DNA from: Amycolatopsis iheyensis
GTDB taxonomy: Bacteria; Actinomycetota; Actinomycetes; Mycobacteriales; Pseudonocardiaceae
Assembly: GCF_024703995.1 (NCBI RefSeq)
Contig: NZ_JAMXQV010000027.1
Coordinates: 62,001-126,000, forward strand
Direction of reading: 5' to 3'
DNA length: 64,000 bases
In this document: positions 1 to 8,297 of the stretch, one piece after another
Layout of the letters: each line of letters starts with the position of its first letter
Numbering within the stretch: the first letter of the stretch is position 1
Notes under the pieces: model-generated
What the model was told of the DNA's origin: nothing
The model's database searches: none
The model's input: only the letters and a program-made list of their open reading frames with translations
Program-made: the position numbers and the translations under genes

Positions 1-2
1 CC

Positions 3-311
3 CGCTGCACGGTGCTCGACGGCTCCGGCCGGTACGAGCTGGACGGCGTGCCCGAAGGCACGTGGCGGCTCGTCGTCCAAGCCGTCCCGGCCGGCCAGGA
101 CCGGGGTGCCGGCGCCGCGGCGGGGTACGTCCGCACCCTGGGCCCGATCACGGTGAGCCGGGGCGCCGAGATCCGGACGGACCTCGAACTCGAGCCGGCC
201 TGCGCCCTCGACCCGCCGTTGCACCGCGCCCTGGTGGCGGTGCGCGAGCACGCGCTCAGCGCGCTGACCGTCGAGCTCACCGGCGCCGAACCCCCGCTCG
301 CCACCTGCTGA
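3..311 (+). CDS. C-terminal end of a hypothetical protein (5' end outside window)
   Basis: The reading frame is open from the left edge and stops at TGA 309-311, leaving about 102 residues. A stretch reading GRYELDGVPEGTWRL resembles the repeated beta-sandwich pattern of carboxypeptidase-regulatory-like domains, which occur at the ends of some actinobacterial regulators and exported proteins. The rest (hydrophilic, Glu/Leu rich) is not recognised. It is convergent with the next gene and separated from it by a strong hairpin, so it is probably the cluster's left neighbour and not part of the ansamycin pathway. No function is assigned. Confidence 0.5.
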   Translation, partial: RCTVLDGSGRYELDGVPEGTWRLVVQAVPAGQDRGAGAAAGYVRTLGPITVSRGAEIRTDLELEPACALDPPLHRALVAVREHALSALTVELTGAEPPLATC

Positions 312-341
312 GGCCGGCCGGCGAAGGCTCGCCGGCCGGCC
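312..341. terminator. Bidirectional hairpin terminator
   Basis: A perfect 13-bp inverted repeat (312-324 and 329-341) with a 4-nt loop lies between two convergent stop codons. There is no T-tract, as is common for actinobacterial terminators. Confidence 0.7.
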
Positions 342-348
342 CGGGGCA

Positions 349-1905
349 TCAGCCGATGCCCCGCGCGAAGCGGAAGAACCCGTGCGGGTCGTAGGCCCGC
401 TTGACGCGCACCAGCCGCGGGTAGTTCTCGGCGTAGTAGGCGGTGCGCCAGTCCTGGATGGCCGGGTCCATGTAGTTCTGGTAGCTCTCGCGCAGGGAAT
501 GCCGGTCCAGCACCGCGAACCCGTCCGCGAGCCAGCTCTCGCACGCCGCCGTGTCGTCGGGGGTGTAGGTGAGGTCGGGCAGCTGCGCGGTGACCCCGGC
601 CAGCAGCTTCGTGGTCCGGTGCACGTACGCGGTGTCCGTACGGCCCTTCTCGTTCGCCGCGCCACCGAGGGCCTCGAAGTACAGCAAGCGGGACTGCTTG
701 TCGCGGAAGTGCGTCGGATCGGCCAGGACCGTCAGCAGGGCGTCGACGTCCGCGCGCGGCACCGCCGCGTCGAACATCCGCGACCGGGTGCGGTAGTAGT
801 TGTAGCGGCCCAGCTGCGCCTCGGGCGTCGTGCCGGCGCGGTGGCACTGCTCGGTGGTGAGCGTGGCGCAGCCGTAGATCTGCATCATCGCGTCGTGCAC
901 CGTGCTCTCCCCGACCGCCCGCTGGGACGGCGCCGCGCCGACCGCCGCGACGAACTCGTCGATGTGGGTGTTGAGCTCGTCCGCGGTGCTGTACCAGGTG
1001 CCCGAAACGACGATGACCGTGTCGGAGTTGGGCGGGTTCGTCGGGCGCACCAGCGTCAGCAGGACCGAAGACAGGTCGTTGGGCGCGTTCAGCATCCACT
1101 GCTGCCAGTTCTCGATCACCTTGCCCGCGTCGGCGCCCAGCCACATCAGCCGGTAGCCGATCAAGGTGTTGCGCTGCACCGGCTCGAGCGTGTAGCTGGT
1201 GACGACGCCGTAGTTGCCGCCGCCGTTGCCGCGCAGCGCCCAGTACAGGTCCGGGTTCTCGCGGGCCGAGGCCCGCACGACGCGGCGGTTCGCCAGCACC
1301 ACCTCGGCCGAGACCAGCCGGTCGCAGGCCATGCCGAACTTGCGGGTCTGGTGCCCGATGCCACCGCCCTGGATGAACCCGCCGGCGCCCACCGTCGGGC
1401 AGAGCCCGCCGGCCAGCGCCATCCCGTGCGGGGTCAGCGCGTTCAGCGCGTCGACCATCTGGGTGCCCGCGCCGATGGTGACGTGGGTGCCGTCGGTGGT
1501 CACCTGGTTCATCCGGGACACGTCCAGGACCATGCCGTCGGTCGTGGAGTAGCCGCCGAAGCTGTGCCCGCCGCTGCGGGGCACGGTGTGCACGGCGTTG
1601 TCCTGGGCGAAGGACAGGACGGTCTGGACGTCTCTCGCGCTTTCGCAGTACGCGACGGCCGACGGCGCGGTGCTGTCGTACATGCCGAGCGACTGCATGC
1701 GAGCCGACGCGTAGGCCGCCGTGTCCGACGGCAGGACGAGGTCGCCGTCGAGGTGACAGCGGAGCGAGTTCCAATCGATGCCGCGGCCCCGGCGGACGGT
1801 GCTGCCGGCGGCGGAGCCGGCCGACCCCGAGAGGGCCGTCACCGCGCCGACCGCCGAAGCGGCGGCGAAGCCCAGAACGGTGCGACGAGTCAAGTTTCCG
1901 GTCAC
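349..1905 (-). CDS. Tat-exported BBE-like bicovalent FAD oxidase
   Basis: This is a 518-aa FAD-linked oxidase of the berberine-bridge/PCMH family. An N-terminal twin-arginine signal (TRRTVLG, then an Ala-rich hydrophobic stretch to about residue 35) predicts export by the Tat pathway. The two residues that bind FAD covalently in this family are visible: His114 in RSGGHSFGG and Cys169 in GGLCPTVG. The C-terminus ends in the usual BBE segment (NYPRLVRVKRAYDP). Family members in natural-product clusters oxidise alcohols, including sugar hydroxyls, or close rings, with O2 as acceptor. The start is GTG at 1905 with a GGGGG-type ribosome site. It is the last gene of a leftward operon, 78 nt after the P450. 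A late oxidation outside the membrane, on the glycosylated product or the hydroquinone, is an inference. Confidence 0.9.
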   Translation of the reverse strand: MTGNLTRRTVLGFAAASAVGAVTALSGSAGSAAGSTVRRGRGIDWNSLRCHLDGDLVLPSDTAAYASARMQSLGMYDSTAPSAVAYCESARDVQTVLSFAQDNAVHTVPRSGGHSFGGYSTTDGMVLDVSRMNQVTTDGTHVTIGAGTQMVDALNALTPHGMALAGGLCPTVGAGGFIQGGGIGHQTRKFGMACDRLVSAEVVLANRRVVRASARENPDLYWALRGNGGGNYGVVTSYTLEPVQRNTLIGYRLMWLGADAGKVIENWQQWMLNAPNDLSSVLLTLVRPTNPPNSDTVIVVSGTWYSTADELNTHIDEFVAAVGAAPSQRAVGESTVHDAMMQIYGCATLTTEQCHRAGTTPEAQLGRYNYYRTRSRMFDAAVPRADVDALLTVLADPTHFRDKQSRLLYFEALGGAANEKGRTDTAYVHRTTKLLAGVTAQLPDLTYTPDDTAACESWLADGFAVLDRHSLRESYQNYMDPAIQDWRTAYYAENYPRLVRVKRAYDPHGFFRFARGIG

Positions 1906-1983
1906 TGTGAAGCCCCCAGTATCAGAGATAAGGTGCTGCGATTCTTCTGGATTGCTGTGTTCGCGCGCATCTTCCGGTGTGCC

Positions 1984-3180
<1,197 letters not shown>

Positions 3181-3254
3181 CTGCGCACCCCCGGATACGC
3201 TCTCGACGGGTCGTCGCCCAGCGCGGCGGCCCGGTGGTGAGGGTTCGGGCCCGC

Positions 3255-3282
3255 ACCACCCCGCCGGGGCCGGCGGGGTGGT
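3255..3282. terminator. Hairpin between fgd and P450 gene
   Basis: An 11-bp perfect inverted repeat (3255-3265 and 3272-3282) with a 6-nt loop sits in the 110-nt gap inside the leftward operon. It may be an attenuator that lowers expression of the two distal oxidase genes. Confidence 0.5.
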
Positions 3283-3290
3283 CGCGAGGC

Positions 3291-4295
3291 TCAGGCGAGG
3301 TCGCGCAGACCCGGCAGGACCTGCTCGGCGAACGTCTTGAGGAACCGCTCCTGGTCGTGCCCGGGGCCGTGGAAGACCAGGTGGTCGAACCCCGCGTCGA
3401 CGTACTGCTTGATCTGCGCGATCGCGTCGTCCGGCGTGGAGGCCACGATCCAGCGCTTGGCGACCTGCTCGATGGGCAGCGCGTCGGCGGCCTTCTCCAT
3501 CTCCACCGGGTCCTCGAAGCCGGCCTTCTGCTCCGGCGAGAGCGACAGCGGCGCCCAGAACCGGCAGTTCTCCAGCGCCTGGGCCGGGTCCGGGTCGTAG
3601 GAGAGCTTGATCTCGATCATCTTGTCGATCGCCGACGGCGCCCGGCCTTCCTGCTCGGCGCCCGTCGCGACGGCCGGCAGCAGCTTCTCGGTGTAGAGGT
3701 CCATACCTTTGCCGCTGGTGCAGATGAAGCCGTCACCCTTGCGGCCGACGTACTTGGCCATCACGGGACCGCCGGCGGCCAGGTAGATCGGGACGGGCGT
3801 CGCGGGCCGGTCGTAGATGGACACGCTGGTGGTCTGGTAGTACTCGCCCTCGAAGGTGACGCGGTCCTCGGTCCACAACCGGCGGATGAGGTCCACAGCT
3901 TCGCGCAGCCGGGCGAACCGCTCCTTGAAGTCGGGCCAGGTGATGCGCGCGACCGCGACCTCGTTGAGGGCCTCGCCGCTGCCGATGCCGAGCGCGATCC
4001 GGCCCGGGTACAGCAGCCCGAGGGTGCCGAACGCGTGCGCCACGACGGCCGGGTTGTACCGGAAGGTGGCGGTCAGCACGCTGGTGCCGAGCTGCACCCG
4101 CTCGGTGCGCTCCCCCACCGCGCTCAGCCAGGACAGCGAGAACGGCGAGTGGCCGCCGTCGTGCCGCCACGGCTGCAGGTGGTCGCTGATCCAGACGCTG
4201 TCCAGGCCGTGGGCTTCCGCGCTGACGGCGTACTCGACGAGCTCACGCGGCGCGAACTGCTCGGCCGACGCCTTGTATCCGATCTTCAATGCCAT
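3291..4295 (-). CDS. fgd: F420-dependent glucose-6-phosphate dehydrogenase
   Basis: This 334-aa protein starts MALKIGYKASAEQFAPRE, the N-terminal signature of F420-dependent glucose-6-phosphate dehydrogenase. Active-site positions of the family are conserved: the His and Trp of SDHLQPWRH (residues 39 and 43) and the Glu of GSGEALNE. The C-terminal DALPIEQVAKRWIVAS also matches. The reaction oxidises glucose-6-phosphate to 6-phosphogluconolactone and makes reduced F420. Fgd is normally a housekeeping gene. Here it sits two genes downstream of an LLM oxidoreductase in the same leftward operon, which suggests a dedicated supply of F420H2 for a cluster reduction. ATG 4295 was chosen because an upstream in-frame Met adds ten residues absent from the family. 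Confidence 0.93.
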   Translation of the reverse strand: MALKIGYKASAEQFAPRELVEYAVSAEAHGLDSVWISDHLQPWRHDGGHSPFSLSWLSAVGERTERVQLGTSVLTATFRYNPAVVAHAFGTLGLLYPGRIALGIGSGEALNEVAVARITWPDFKERFARLREAVDLIRRLWTEDRVTFEGEYYQTTSVSIYDRPATPVPIYLAAGGPVMAKYVGRKGDGFICTSGKGMDLYTEKLLPAVATGAEQEGRAPSAIDKMIEIKLSYDPDPAQALENCRFWAPLSLSPEQKAGFEDPVEMEKAADALPIEQVAKRWIVASTPDDAIAQIKQYVDAGFDHLVFHGPGHDQERFLKTFAEQVLPGLRDLA

Positions 4296-4364
4296 TCCCC
4301 AGTAGTAGGCCGCGCCCGGCGGCATCCGGATCCCCCGGCCTGACGGTTGGCGGCGCGTGCCGCC

Positions 4365-5114
4365 TCAGGCGGGAGCGGTCAAGTGCCTCCCGAAGAAGCG
4401 GGCCGCGCTCTCGACCTCGAAGCGGGGGACGTCGTGGTGCTTGCCCGCGTTGGCGTGCAACGTCTTCTCCGCCGAGGCGAACGCGTCGAACAGCTCCAGG
4501 CCGGCTTCGCGGTCGATGTCCTCGTCGTCCCACTGCAGGACGAACTCGATCGGGATCGTGATCTGCCTCGCCTGCTCCGCGACGACGTCGGGCCAGTGCA
4601 GGCCGAAGACCGCCGCGGTGATCCGGGGCTCGGTCGCCACCAGCGGGATGCCGATCGCGGTGCCCAGGTTGATGCCGAAGTACCCCACCGGCCCGTCCGC
4701 GCCGATCTCGGGCAGCTGCTGGAGCGCGTCCAGCGTCGCCTTCCACTCGGGCACCGCTCGGTCGGCCAGGTAGGCGCTGTAGCGGCGGGCGGCGGGGCCT
4801 TCCGGCTCGCCCGCGTCCCGCGCCGCCCGCAACGCGGTGACCTCGCGCTCGTCGTGCGCCGTGCGCGGCCGGTCGCCGTGCCCCGGCGCGTCGATGACCG
4901 CGACGTGGACGCCGCAGGCCGTCGCGAACCGGCGGGCCCGGCCCGCCATCGCGGGGTGCCGCTTGTGGTTGCCGCCGCCGTGCCCCATCAGCACCAGGGG
5001 CGCCCGGCCGGCGCCCGCCGGCGACCAGAGCACGCCGGGCACCTCGCCGACGACGAAGTCGCGCTCGAGGACACCGTCGGTCGAAGACTCGGCGGTGAAC
5101 CGCAGAGACTGCAT
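4365..5114 (-). CDS. Alpha/beta-hydrolase fold protein with Asn at the nucleophile position
   Basis: A 249-aa alpha/beta-hydrolase with an oxyanion-type HGGG segment (LMGHGGGNHKRHP), a DAPGHGDRP loop and a C-terminal GKHHD that could hold the catalytic His. The nucleophile elbow, normally G-x-S-x-G, reads GYFGINLGT, so the catalytic serine is asparagine (AAC codon on the minus strand). A normal serine-esterase mechanism is therefore unlikely. It may be a pseudo-hydrolase or an isomerase/lyase-like fold member. ATG 5114 is preceded by GAAAGG at about 10 nt. It is the second gene of the LLM-hydrolase-fgd-P450-BBE operon. Confidence 0.8.
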   Translation of the reverse strand: MQSLRFTAESSTDGVLERDFVVGEVPGVLWSPAGAGRAPLVLMGHGGGNHKRHPAMAGRARRFATACGVHVAVIDAPGHGDRPRTAHDEREVTALRAARDAGEPEGPAARRYSAYLADRAVPEWKATLDALQQLPEIGADGPVGYFGINLGTAIGIPLVATEPRITAAVFGLHWPDVVAEQARQITIPIEFVLQWDDEDIDREAGLELFDAFASAEKTLHANAGKHHDVPRFEVESAARFFGRHLTAPA

Positions 5115-5143
5115 GGCTTGTTGCCTTTCCCTCGAAGACCGCT

Positions 5144-5178
5144 CCACCGCGGCTCCCTTGCTCGGGGAGCCGCGGTGG
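5144..5178. terminator. Intra-operon hairpin
   Basis: A 14-bp perfect inverted repeat (5144-5157 and 5165-5178, 7-nt loop) lies between the LLM gene stop and the hydrolase start. It is a terminator or attenuator in the leftward operon. Confidence 0.55.
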
Positions 5179-5187
5179 CCGGAGTGC

Positions 5188-6009
5188 CTAGCCCAGCAGC
5201 TCGAGCACGGGCGCGAACTGCTCGGCGAACAGGGCGTTGAGGGTGAAGCAGTTGATGCCGAGGGTCTCGCGGCGACGCTGCAGCTCGTCGGCCATCTCCC
5301 GCGGGCTGCCGCGGAGGATGCCCAGCGAGTCGTGCGCGATGAGCGTCTTCATGTCGGTCTTCAGCAGCCGCGGGACCCACGGGGGCGCGTCCTCGCCGAT
5401 GACGAAGATCGGCGAGATGAACTCGAGCTCGTCGCGCCGGTCCCCGGCCATCTCCCGCATGCTCTCGACCAGCCCGGCGATGTGCTCCCGGGTGGCGAGC
5501 GGGCTCGCGGCGACCGTGACCCGGTCGGCCTTGGCCGCGGCCAGGGCCCGGGCCTTCGGGCCACCGGCGGCGATGAGCACCGGCGTGTGCAGGTCGTCCC
5601 CGTCGAGGGCGCGCAGCTCGTCGATCGTCTGCTCCACCTGCGACAGGCGCTCCGCGGGCGAGGTCGCCTCGATGCCGAGCAGCTTCACCGCGTCCTCGAG
5701 CACGAACGGCCGGCCCGTACCGATGCCCAGCTCGAACCGGCCACCGCTGAGCAGCGACAGGGTGTGGGAGTCCCAGGCCGCCATGCGCGGGTGGCGCAGC
5801 GGGCTGGCCGCCACCCACGTGCCCACGCGCAGCGTCGTGGTCGCCCCGGCCGCGATGGCGAGGGCCGGGAACGGAGACGTCGCCGTCAGCACGTCGGCGG
5901 AGAGCAGGCTGCTGTACCCCAGGTCTTCGGCCTGCCGGGCTATGCCCCGCCACTGCTTCTCGTCCGTCGGCTCCGCAATGACGGCGAACTTGAACGCCTT
6001 ATCGGTCAT
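5188..6009 (-). CDS. LLM-class F420-dependent oxidoreductase
   Basis: A 273-aa luciferase-like monooxygenase (TIM barrel) related to F420-dependent reductases: early LGYSSLLSADVLT, GTWVAASPLRHPRM, GRFELGIGTGRP and the glycine-rich PVLIAAGGPKARALAAA. These enzymes use F420H2 for reduction or FMNH2 for oxygenation. The co-transcribed fgd favours F420. ATG 6009 follows AAGG at about 10 nt; an upstream in-frame Met is not supported by a ribosome site. It is the first gene of the operon and is preceded by the cluster promoter motif at 6156-6192. The substrate is unknown; a double bond in the ansa chain is possible. Confidence 0.85.
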   Translation of the reverse strand: MTDKAFKFAVIAEPTDEKQWRGIARQAEDLGYSSLLSADVLTATSPFPALAIAAGATTTLRVGTWVAASPLRHPRMAAWDSHTLSLLSGGRFELGIGTGRPFVLEDAVKLLGIEATSPAERLSQVEQTIDELRALDGDDLHTPVLIAAGGPKARALAAAKADRVTVAASPLATREHIAGLVESMREMAGDRRDELEFISPIFVIGEDAPPWVPRLLKTDMKTLIAHDSLGILRGSPREMADELQRRRETLGINCFTLNALFAEQFAPVLELLG

Positions 6010-6155
6010 GGATGAGACCTTGTCCTTTCGTAGAGCGGACCCCGGCGGGCGCCGGCGCCACCAACCCCCTCGAACGGGCGGTGCGGACACCGGACCCGGA
6101 GCTCGGATCGGCTCCGGCGCGTACCCGTGGCGGAAACCCTTTCGGCCGCGTCAGC

Positions 6156-6192
6156 AGGTTAAAAGCGGCCGCGGCGCTCCGGGATCCCTCAG
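6156..6192 (-). promoter_or_regulatory. Cluster promoter motif (LLM-fgd-P450-BBE operon)
   Basis: Reading leftward, CTGAGGGATCC (6192-6182) is followed, 27 nt from the first G of GGGAT, by a -10 element TAACCT (6161-6156). The flank ACCAGGCTGAGGGATCC is identical to that of the PKS promoter at 37111-37127. Confidence 0.8.
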
Positions 6193-6236
6193 CCTGGTAG
6201 CCGCCCGAACCCGGTGGTGGCAGCGGAAACGGGTGT

Positions 6237-6266
6237 TTGCGCGTGACCACGCTCCGCTGCTAACGT
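6237..6266 (+). promoter_or_regulatory. Extended -10 promoter of first GNAT/IF-1 operon
   Basis: TGCTAACGT places a TG-N extended -10 hexamer (TAACGT) at 6261-6266, with a weak -35 (TTGCGC, 6237-6242) 18 nt upstream. The -10 starts 44 nt before the leader GTG, exactly the distance found in the second IF-1 operon. The GGGAT box of the biosynthetic promoters is absent. Confidence 0.6.
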
Positions 6267-6304
6267 CGTTCCCGACCGTGAACGCGTTCGAGGAGGTGAG
6301 TCCC

Positions 6305-6358
6305 GTGAGCACAACCACCCATGGGTGCTCCCCCCGCCCTTCACGGTCCGGCGGCTGA
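6305..6358 (+). CDS. 17-aa leader peptide of first GNAT/IF-1 operon
   Basis: GTG at 6305 follows a very strong ribosome site (AGGAGGTGAG) and opens a 17-codon ORF, MSTTTHGCSPRPSRSGG, ending in TGA. An in-frame GTG at 6278 would give a 26-aa version on an almost leaderless transcript. The second IF-1 operon has a leader of exactly the same length with the same ribosome site, spacing and upstream in-frame GTG but a different peptide. Gapless conservation of the initiation region with divergence of the peptide suggests that initiation on the leader, not the peptide, is what matters. Unlike Erm-type leaders, no obvious stalling motif is seen. Confidence 0.65.
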   Translation: MSTTTHGCSPRPSRSGG

Positions 6359-6366
6359 AGTTCGGC

Positions 6367-6409
6367 GTCGCCGGGAGCGCCTGAGAGCGAGGCACTCCTG
6401 GAAGGAGAC
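6367..6409 (+). promoter_or_regulatory. Potential Shine-Dalgarno-sequestering helix
   Basis: GTCGCC (6367-6372) can pair with GGAGAC (6404-6409) with one G-A mismatch, covering the only good ribosome site of the acetyltransferase (GGAAGGAG). CTCCT at 6396-6400 offers an alternative anti-SD. The same GTCGCC element occurs at the equivalent place in the second operon, where pairing is perfect. Confidence 0.5.
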
Positions 6410-6413
6410 TCCG

Positions 6414-7205
6414 ATAAACACAGAGCCCCTCATCCCCCGTCTGGGCGAGCACGCGGTGGCGATCACGCGCGTCGCGGACAGGCACTGGCACGCCCTCGAC
6501 GACGACCTGGTGGTCGGCCGCGGGTACGCCGAGCACCGGCCGGACGGCCGGCTGTACGTCAGCATCGACGCCTGGCGCGAAGCCACTTTCGACCGGCTCG
6601 CCGAGGCCATGCTCCCCGAGCTCCCCGCACCCCTGCACACGGTGGTCGACGAAGGCGACGTCGACCTCATCGCCTGCTGGGAACGGGCCGGGTTCACCGT
6701 CCGGCGCCGGGAGTGGGAGTACCGCGTGCCGACCGACCCGGCGCGCACCGGGCTCGGCGACGTCCGGCCGCCTTCGGGCGTCACGATCGTGCCCGCCGGG
6801 CAGGCCGACGAAGACCTGCTGCGGGCGGTGGACCGCGCGATCCGCGAAGAGGTCGAGGCGAGCGTCGGGTGGCACTCGATGCCGGCGGAAGTGATCGCCC
6901 GCCCCGAAGACGACACCATCGTCGACCCGGCGAAGTACGCCGCGGCCGCGTCGGCGGACGGCTACCTCGGCCTGATCAGGGTGGTGACGGTGAACCGGCC
7001 GCGCATCGGGCTGCTCGCGGTCCGCGCCGCCGAGCGGCGCCGCGGCATCGGGCGGGCGTTGCCGGCACACGCGCTGGGGACGCTGCACCAGGCCGGGCAC
7101 GCCGAAGCCTGGGCCGAAGTGCAGGAACAGAACCACCCCGCCGCGACGTTGGTCAAGGGTGCCGGGGCCCACCCGGCCGGCAGCAACCTGGAGCTGGTGA
7201 GATGA
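6414..7205 (+). CDS. GNAT acetyltransferase, probable near-cognate AUA start
   Basis: About 263 aa. The C-terminal half is a GNAT domain with the acetyl-CoA pyrophosphate loop RRRGIGRAL. The N-terminal half (WHALDDDLVVGRG, SIDAWR, then a GNAT-like tail CWERAGFTVRRREWEY) looks like a shortened first GNAT domain, so the protein may derive from a tandem-GNAT ancestor. The only good ribosome site (GGAAGGAG, 6400-6407) is followed 6 nt later by ATA, with no ATG/GTG/TTG nearby in frame. Alternatives are ATG 6321, without a ribosome site and overlapping the leader, or an internal GTG at 6456. Its stop overlaps the IF-1 ATG (ATGA), implying translational coupling. The substrate could be the antibiotic, IF-1 or a ribosomal protein; none is indicated by sequence. 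Confidence 0.7.
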   Translation: MNTEPLIPRLGEHAVAITRVADRHWHALDDDLVVGRGYAEHRPDGRLYVSIDAWREATFDRLAEAMLPELPAPLHTVVDEGDVDLIACWERAGFTVRRREWEYRVPTDPARTGLGDVRPPSGVTIVPAGQADEDLLRAVDRAIREEVEASVGWHSMPAEVIARPEDDTIVDPAKYAAAASADGYLGLIRVVTVNRPRIGLLAVRAAERRRGIGRALPAHALGTLHQAGHAEAWAEVQEQNHPAATLVKGAGAHPAGSNLELVR

Positions 7206-7423
7206 GGACCCGCAAGGGAATCGAAGTCGAGGGCAAGGTCGTCGAAGCCCTCCGCGCCGGCATGTTCACGGTGGAGCTCGACAACGGCCACCGGGTGCTC
7301 GCGCACATCAGCGGCAAGATCCGCCAGAACTTCATCAAGATCTACCTGGAAGACCGGGTGCTGGTGGAGCTCACCCCGTACGACCTGTCGCGCGGGCGGA
7401 TCGTGTTCCGCTACCGGAACTAG
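7202..7423 (+). CDS. infA: Translation initiation factor IF-1 paralogue (copy 1)
   Basis: 73 aa, full length for IF-1, with the OB-fold signature: GIEVEGKVVEAL, FTVELDNGHRVLAHISGKIR, VELTPYDLSRGRIVFRYR. IF-1 binds the 30S A-site near helix 44 and tunes initiation with IF-2 and IF-3. Relative to ordinary actinobacterial IF-1, this copy changes the usual HYIRILPED loop to NFIKIYLED, which faces the ribosome side of the fold in known IF-1 structures. An IF-1 gene beside a regulator in a biosynthetic cluster, away from ribosomal genes, is unusual. ATG overlaps the acetyltransferase stop. Likely role (inference): a drug-tolerant or competing IF-1 for self-protection. Confidence 0.95.
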   Translation: MRTRKGIEVEGKVVEALRAGMFTVELDNGHRVLAHISGKIRQNFIKIYLEDRVLVELTPYDLSRGRIVFRYRN

Positions 7424-7428
7424 CCCGC

Positions 7429-7470
7429 GGCCGGGGCGGTTCGGGGTCCGGGGTGGCGAAGCCCCCGGCC
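7429..7470 (+). terminator. Putative hairpin after first IF-1 operon
   Basis: GGCCGGGGC (7429-7437) can pair with GCCCCCGGCC (7461-7470). The loop is long and GC-rich, so support is moderate. Confidence 0.35.
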
Positions 7471-7537
7471 CTCGCTCGGCACAGCCGGCCCCGGGCCCCG
7501 GTCACGGCGCTGCGCCCGGCCGGGGGCCGGGCCGCCG

Positions 7538-7768
7538 CTATTCTGCGTCGTCGAGCAGCCACAGTCCGTCGATGTCGACCTCGACGTTCGGCGCGAAAAG
7601 AACCCGGTGCCGCCGTTCGGCGCCGCTCGGAGTAACCGGCAGGCCGTACATGTAAAAAGCAGGTAACGCGCAGCAGGCGAATTCCGCCACCCCATTCGGA
7701 GTATTCGACTGGAGCAATGCGGCGAGCCGGGCCCACCGACGGTATAGGTCACTCAGCCAGGAGCCCAC
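7538..7768 (-). CDS. Small hypothetical protein (76 aa) with a TTA codon
   Basis: GTG 7768 follows GGAAAG at about 6 nt and opens a 76-aa frame ending TAG 7538-7540. The protein begins MGSWLSDLYRRWARLAALL, contains a CC pair (EFACCALPAFYMYGL) and an acidic end (VDIDGLWLLDDAE). Codon choice is less GC-biased than its neighbours and includes a TTA leucine codon, which in actinomycetes can make expression depend on bldA. No family is recognised. It is convergent with the IF-1 operon and divergent from the LuxR regulator. Confidence 0.45.
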   Translation of the reverse strand: MGSWLSDLYRRWARLAALLQSNTPNGVAEFACCALPAFYMYGLPVTPSGAERRHRVLFAPNVEVDIDGLWLLDDAE

Positions 7769-8297
7769 TGTTCTTTCCTTTACTTTCCGAATCGAGGTGC
7801 CCGCCGACGGCTCGCACCCGGGCCGGCGGCCGGTGGGTCGCCGGGGGCCGGCGACGGCGCGGATCACCCGGCAGGGGCTCACCCACGCGAGCCAGGCCCG
7901 GTCCGTCCCCTCCCCGGACGGCAGGTCGCCGGCCGGCCCGCGCCACCGGAGCGGGGCACGGCCACCGGCGTCCGGGTCCCGGCCACCGGCACCCCCGCGC
8001 CGACCCGTTGAGCTGCGGTGACACCGCACGTGGGCCGGACGCCGGCGACGCCTGCTTTGGGCGTTATCGTCGCAACCCCGCGAGGGCGGCGGCAACTACC
8101 CGAGCTGACAGTGTCCGAACCCCGGCCCGCAGCCATCCGATGAGCCGGGTGTGATCGACGTCCGGTGTTTTTCGCCCGGTTGGCGGTTTCGACGGTGTAC
8201 CCCACCGAGGGTCATCACCTATTCGGATTATTGCCCGGTGTCGGCACCCCGTCTAACTCAAGGGAAATCAATGTCGACCACACGACTCTGCGTCACC
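7769..8297. other. Gene-free region upstream of the LuxR regulator
   Basis: About 530 bp with no supportable ORF. The left two thirds are very GC-rich with many short complementary CCGG-type tracts. GC falls towards the regulator promoter at 8298. Confidence 0.5.
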
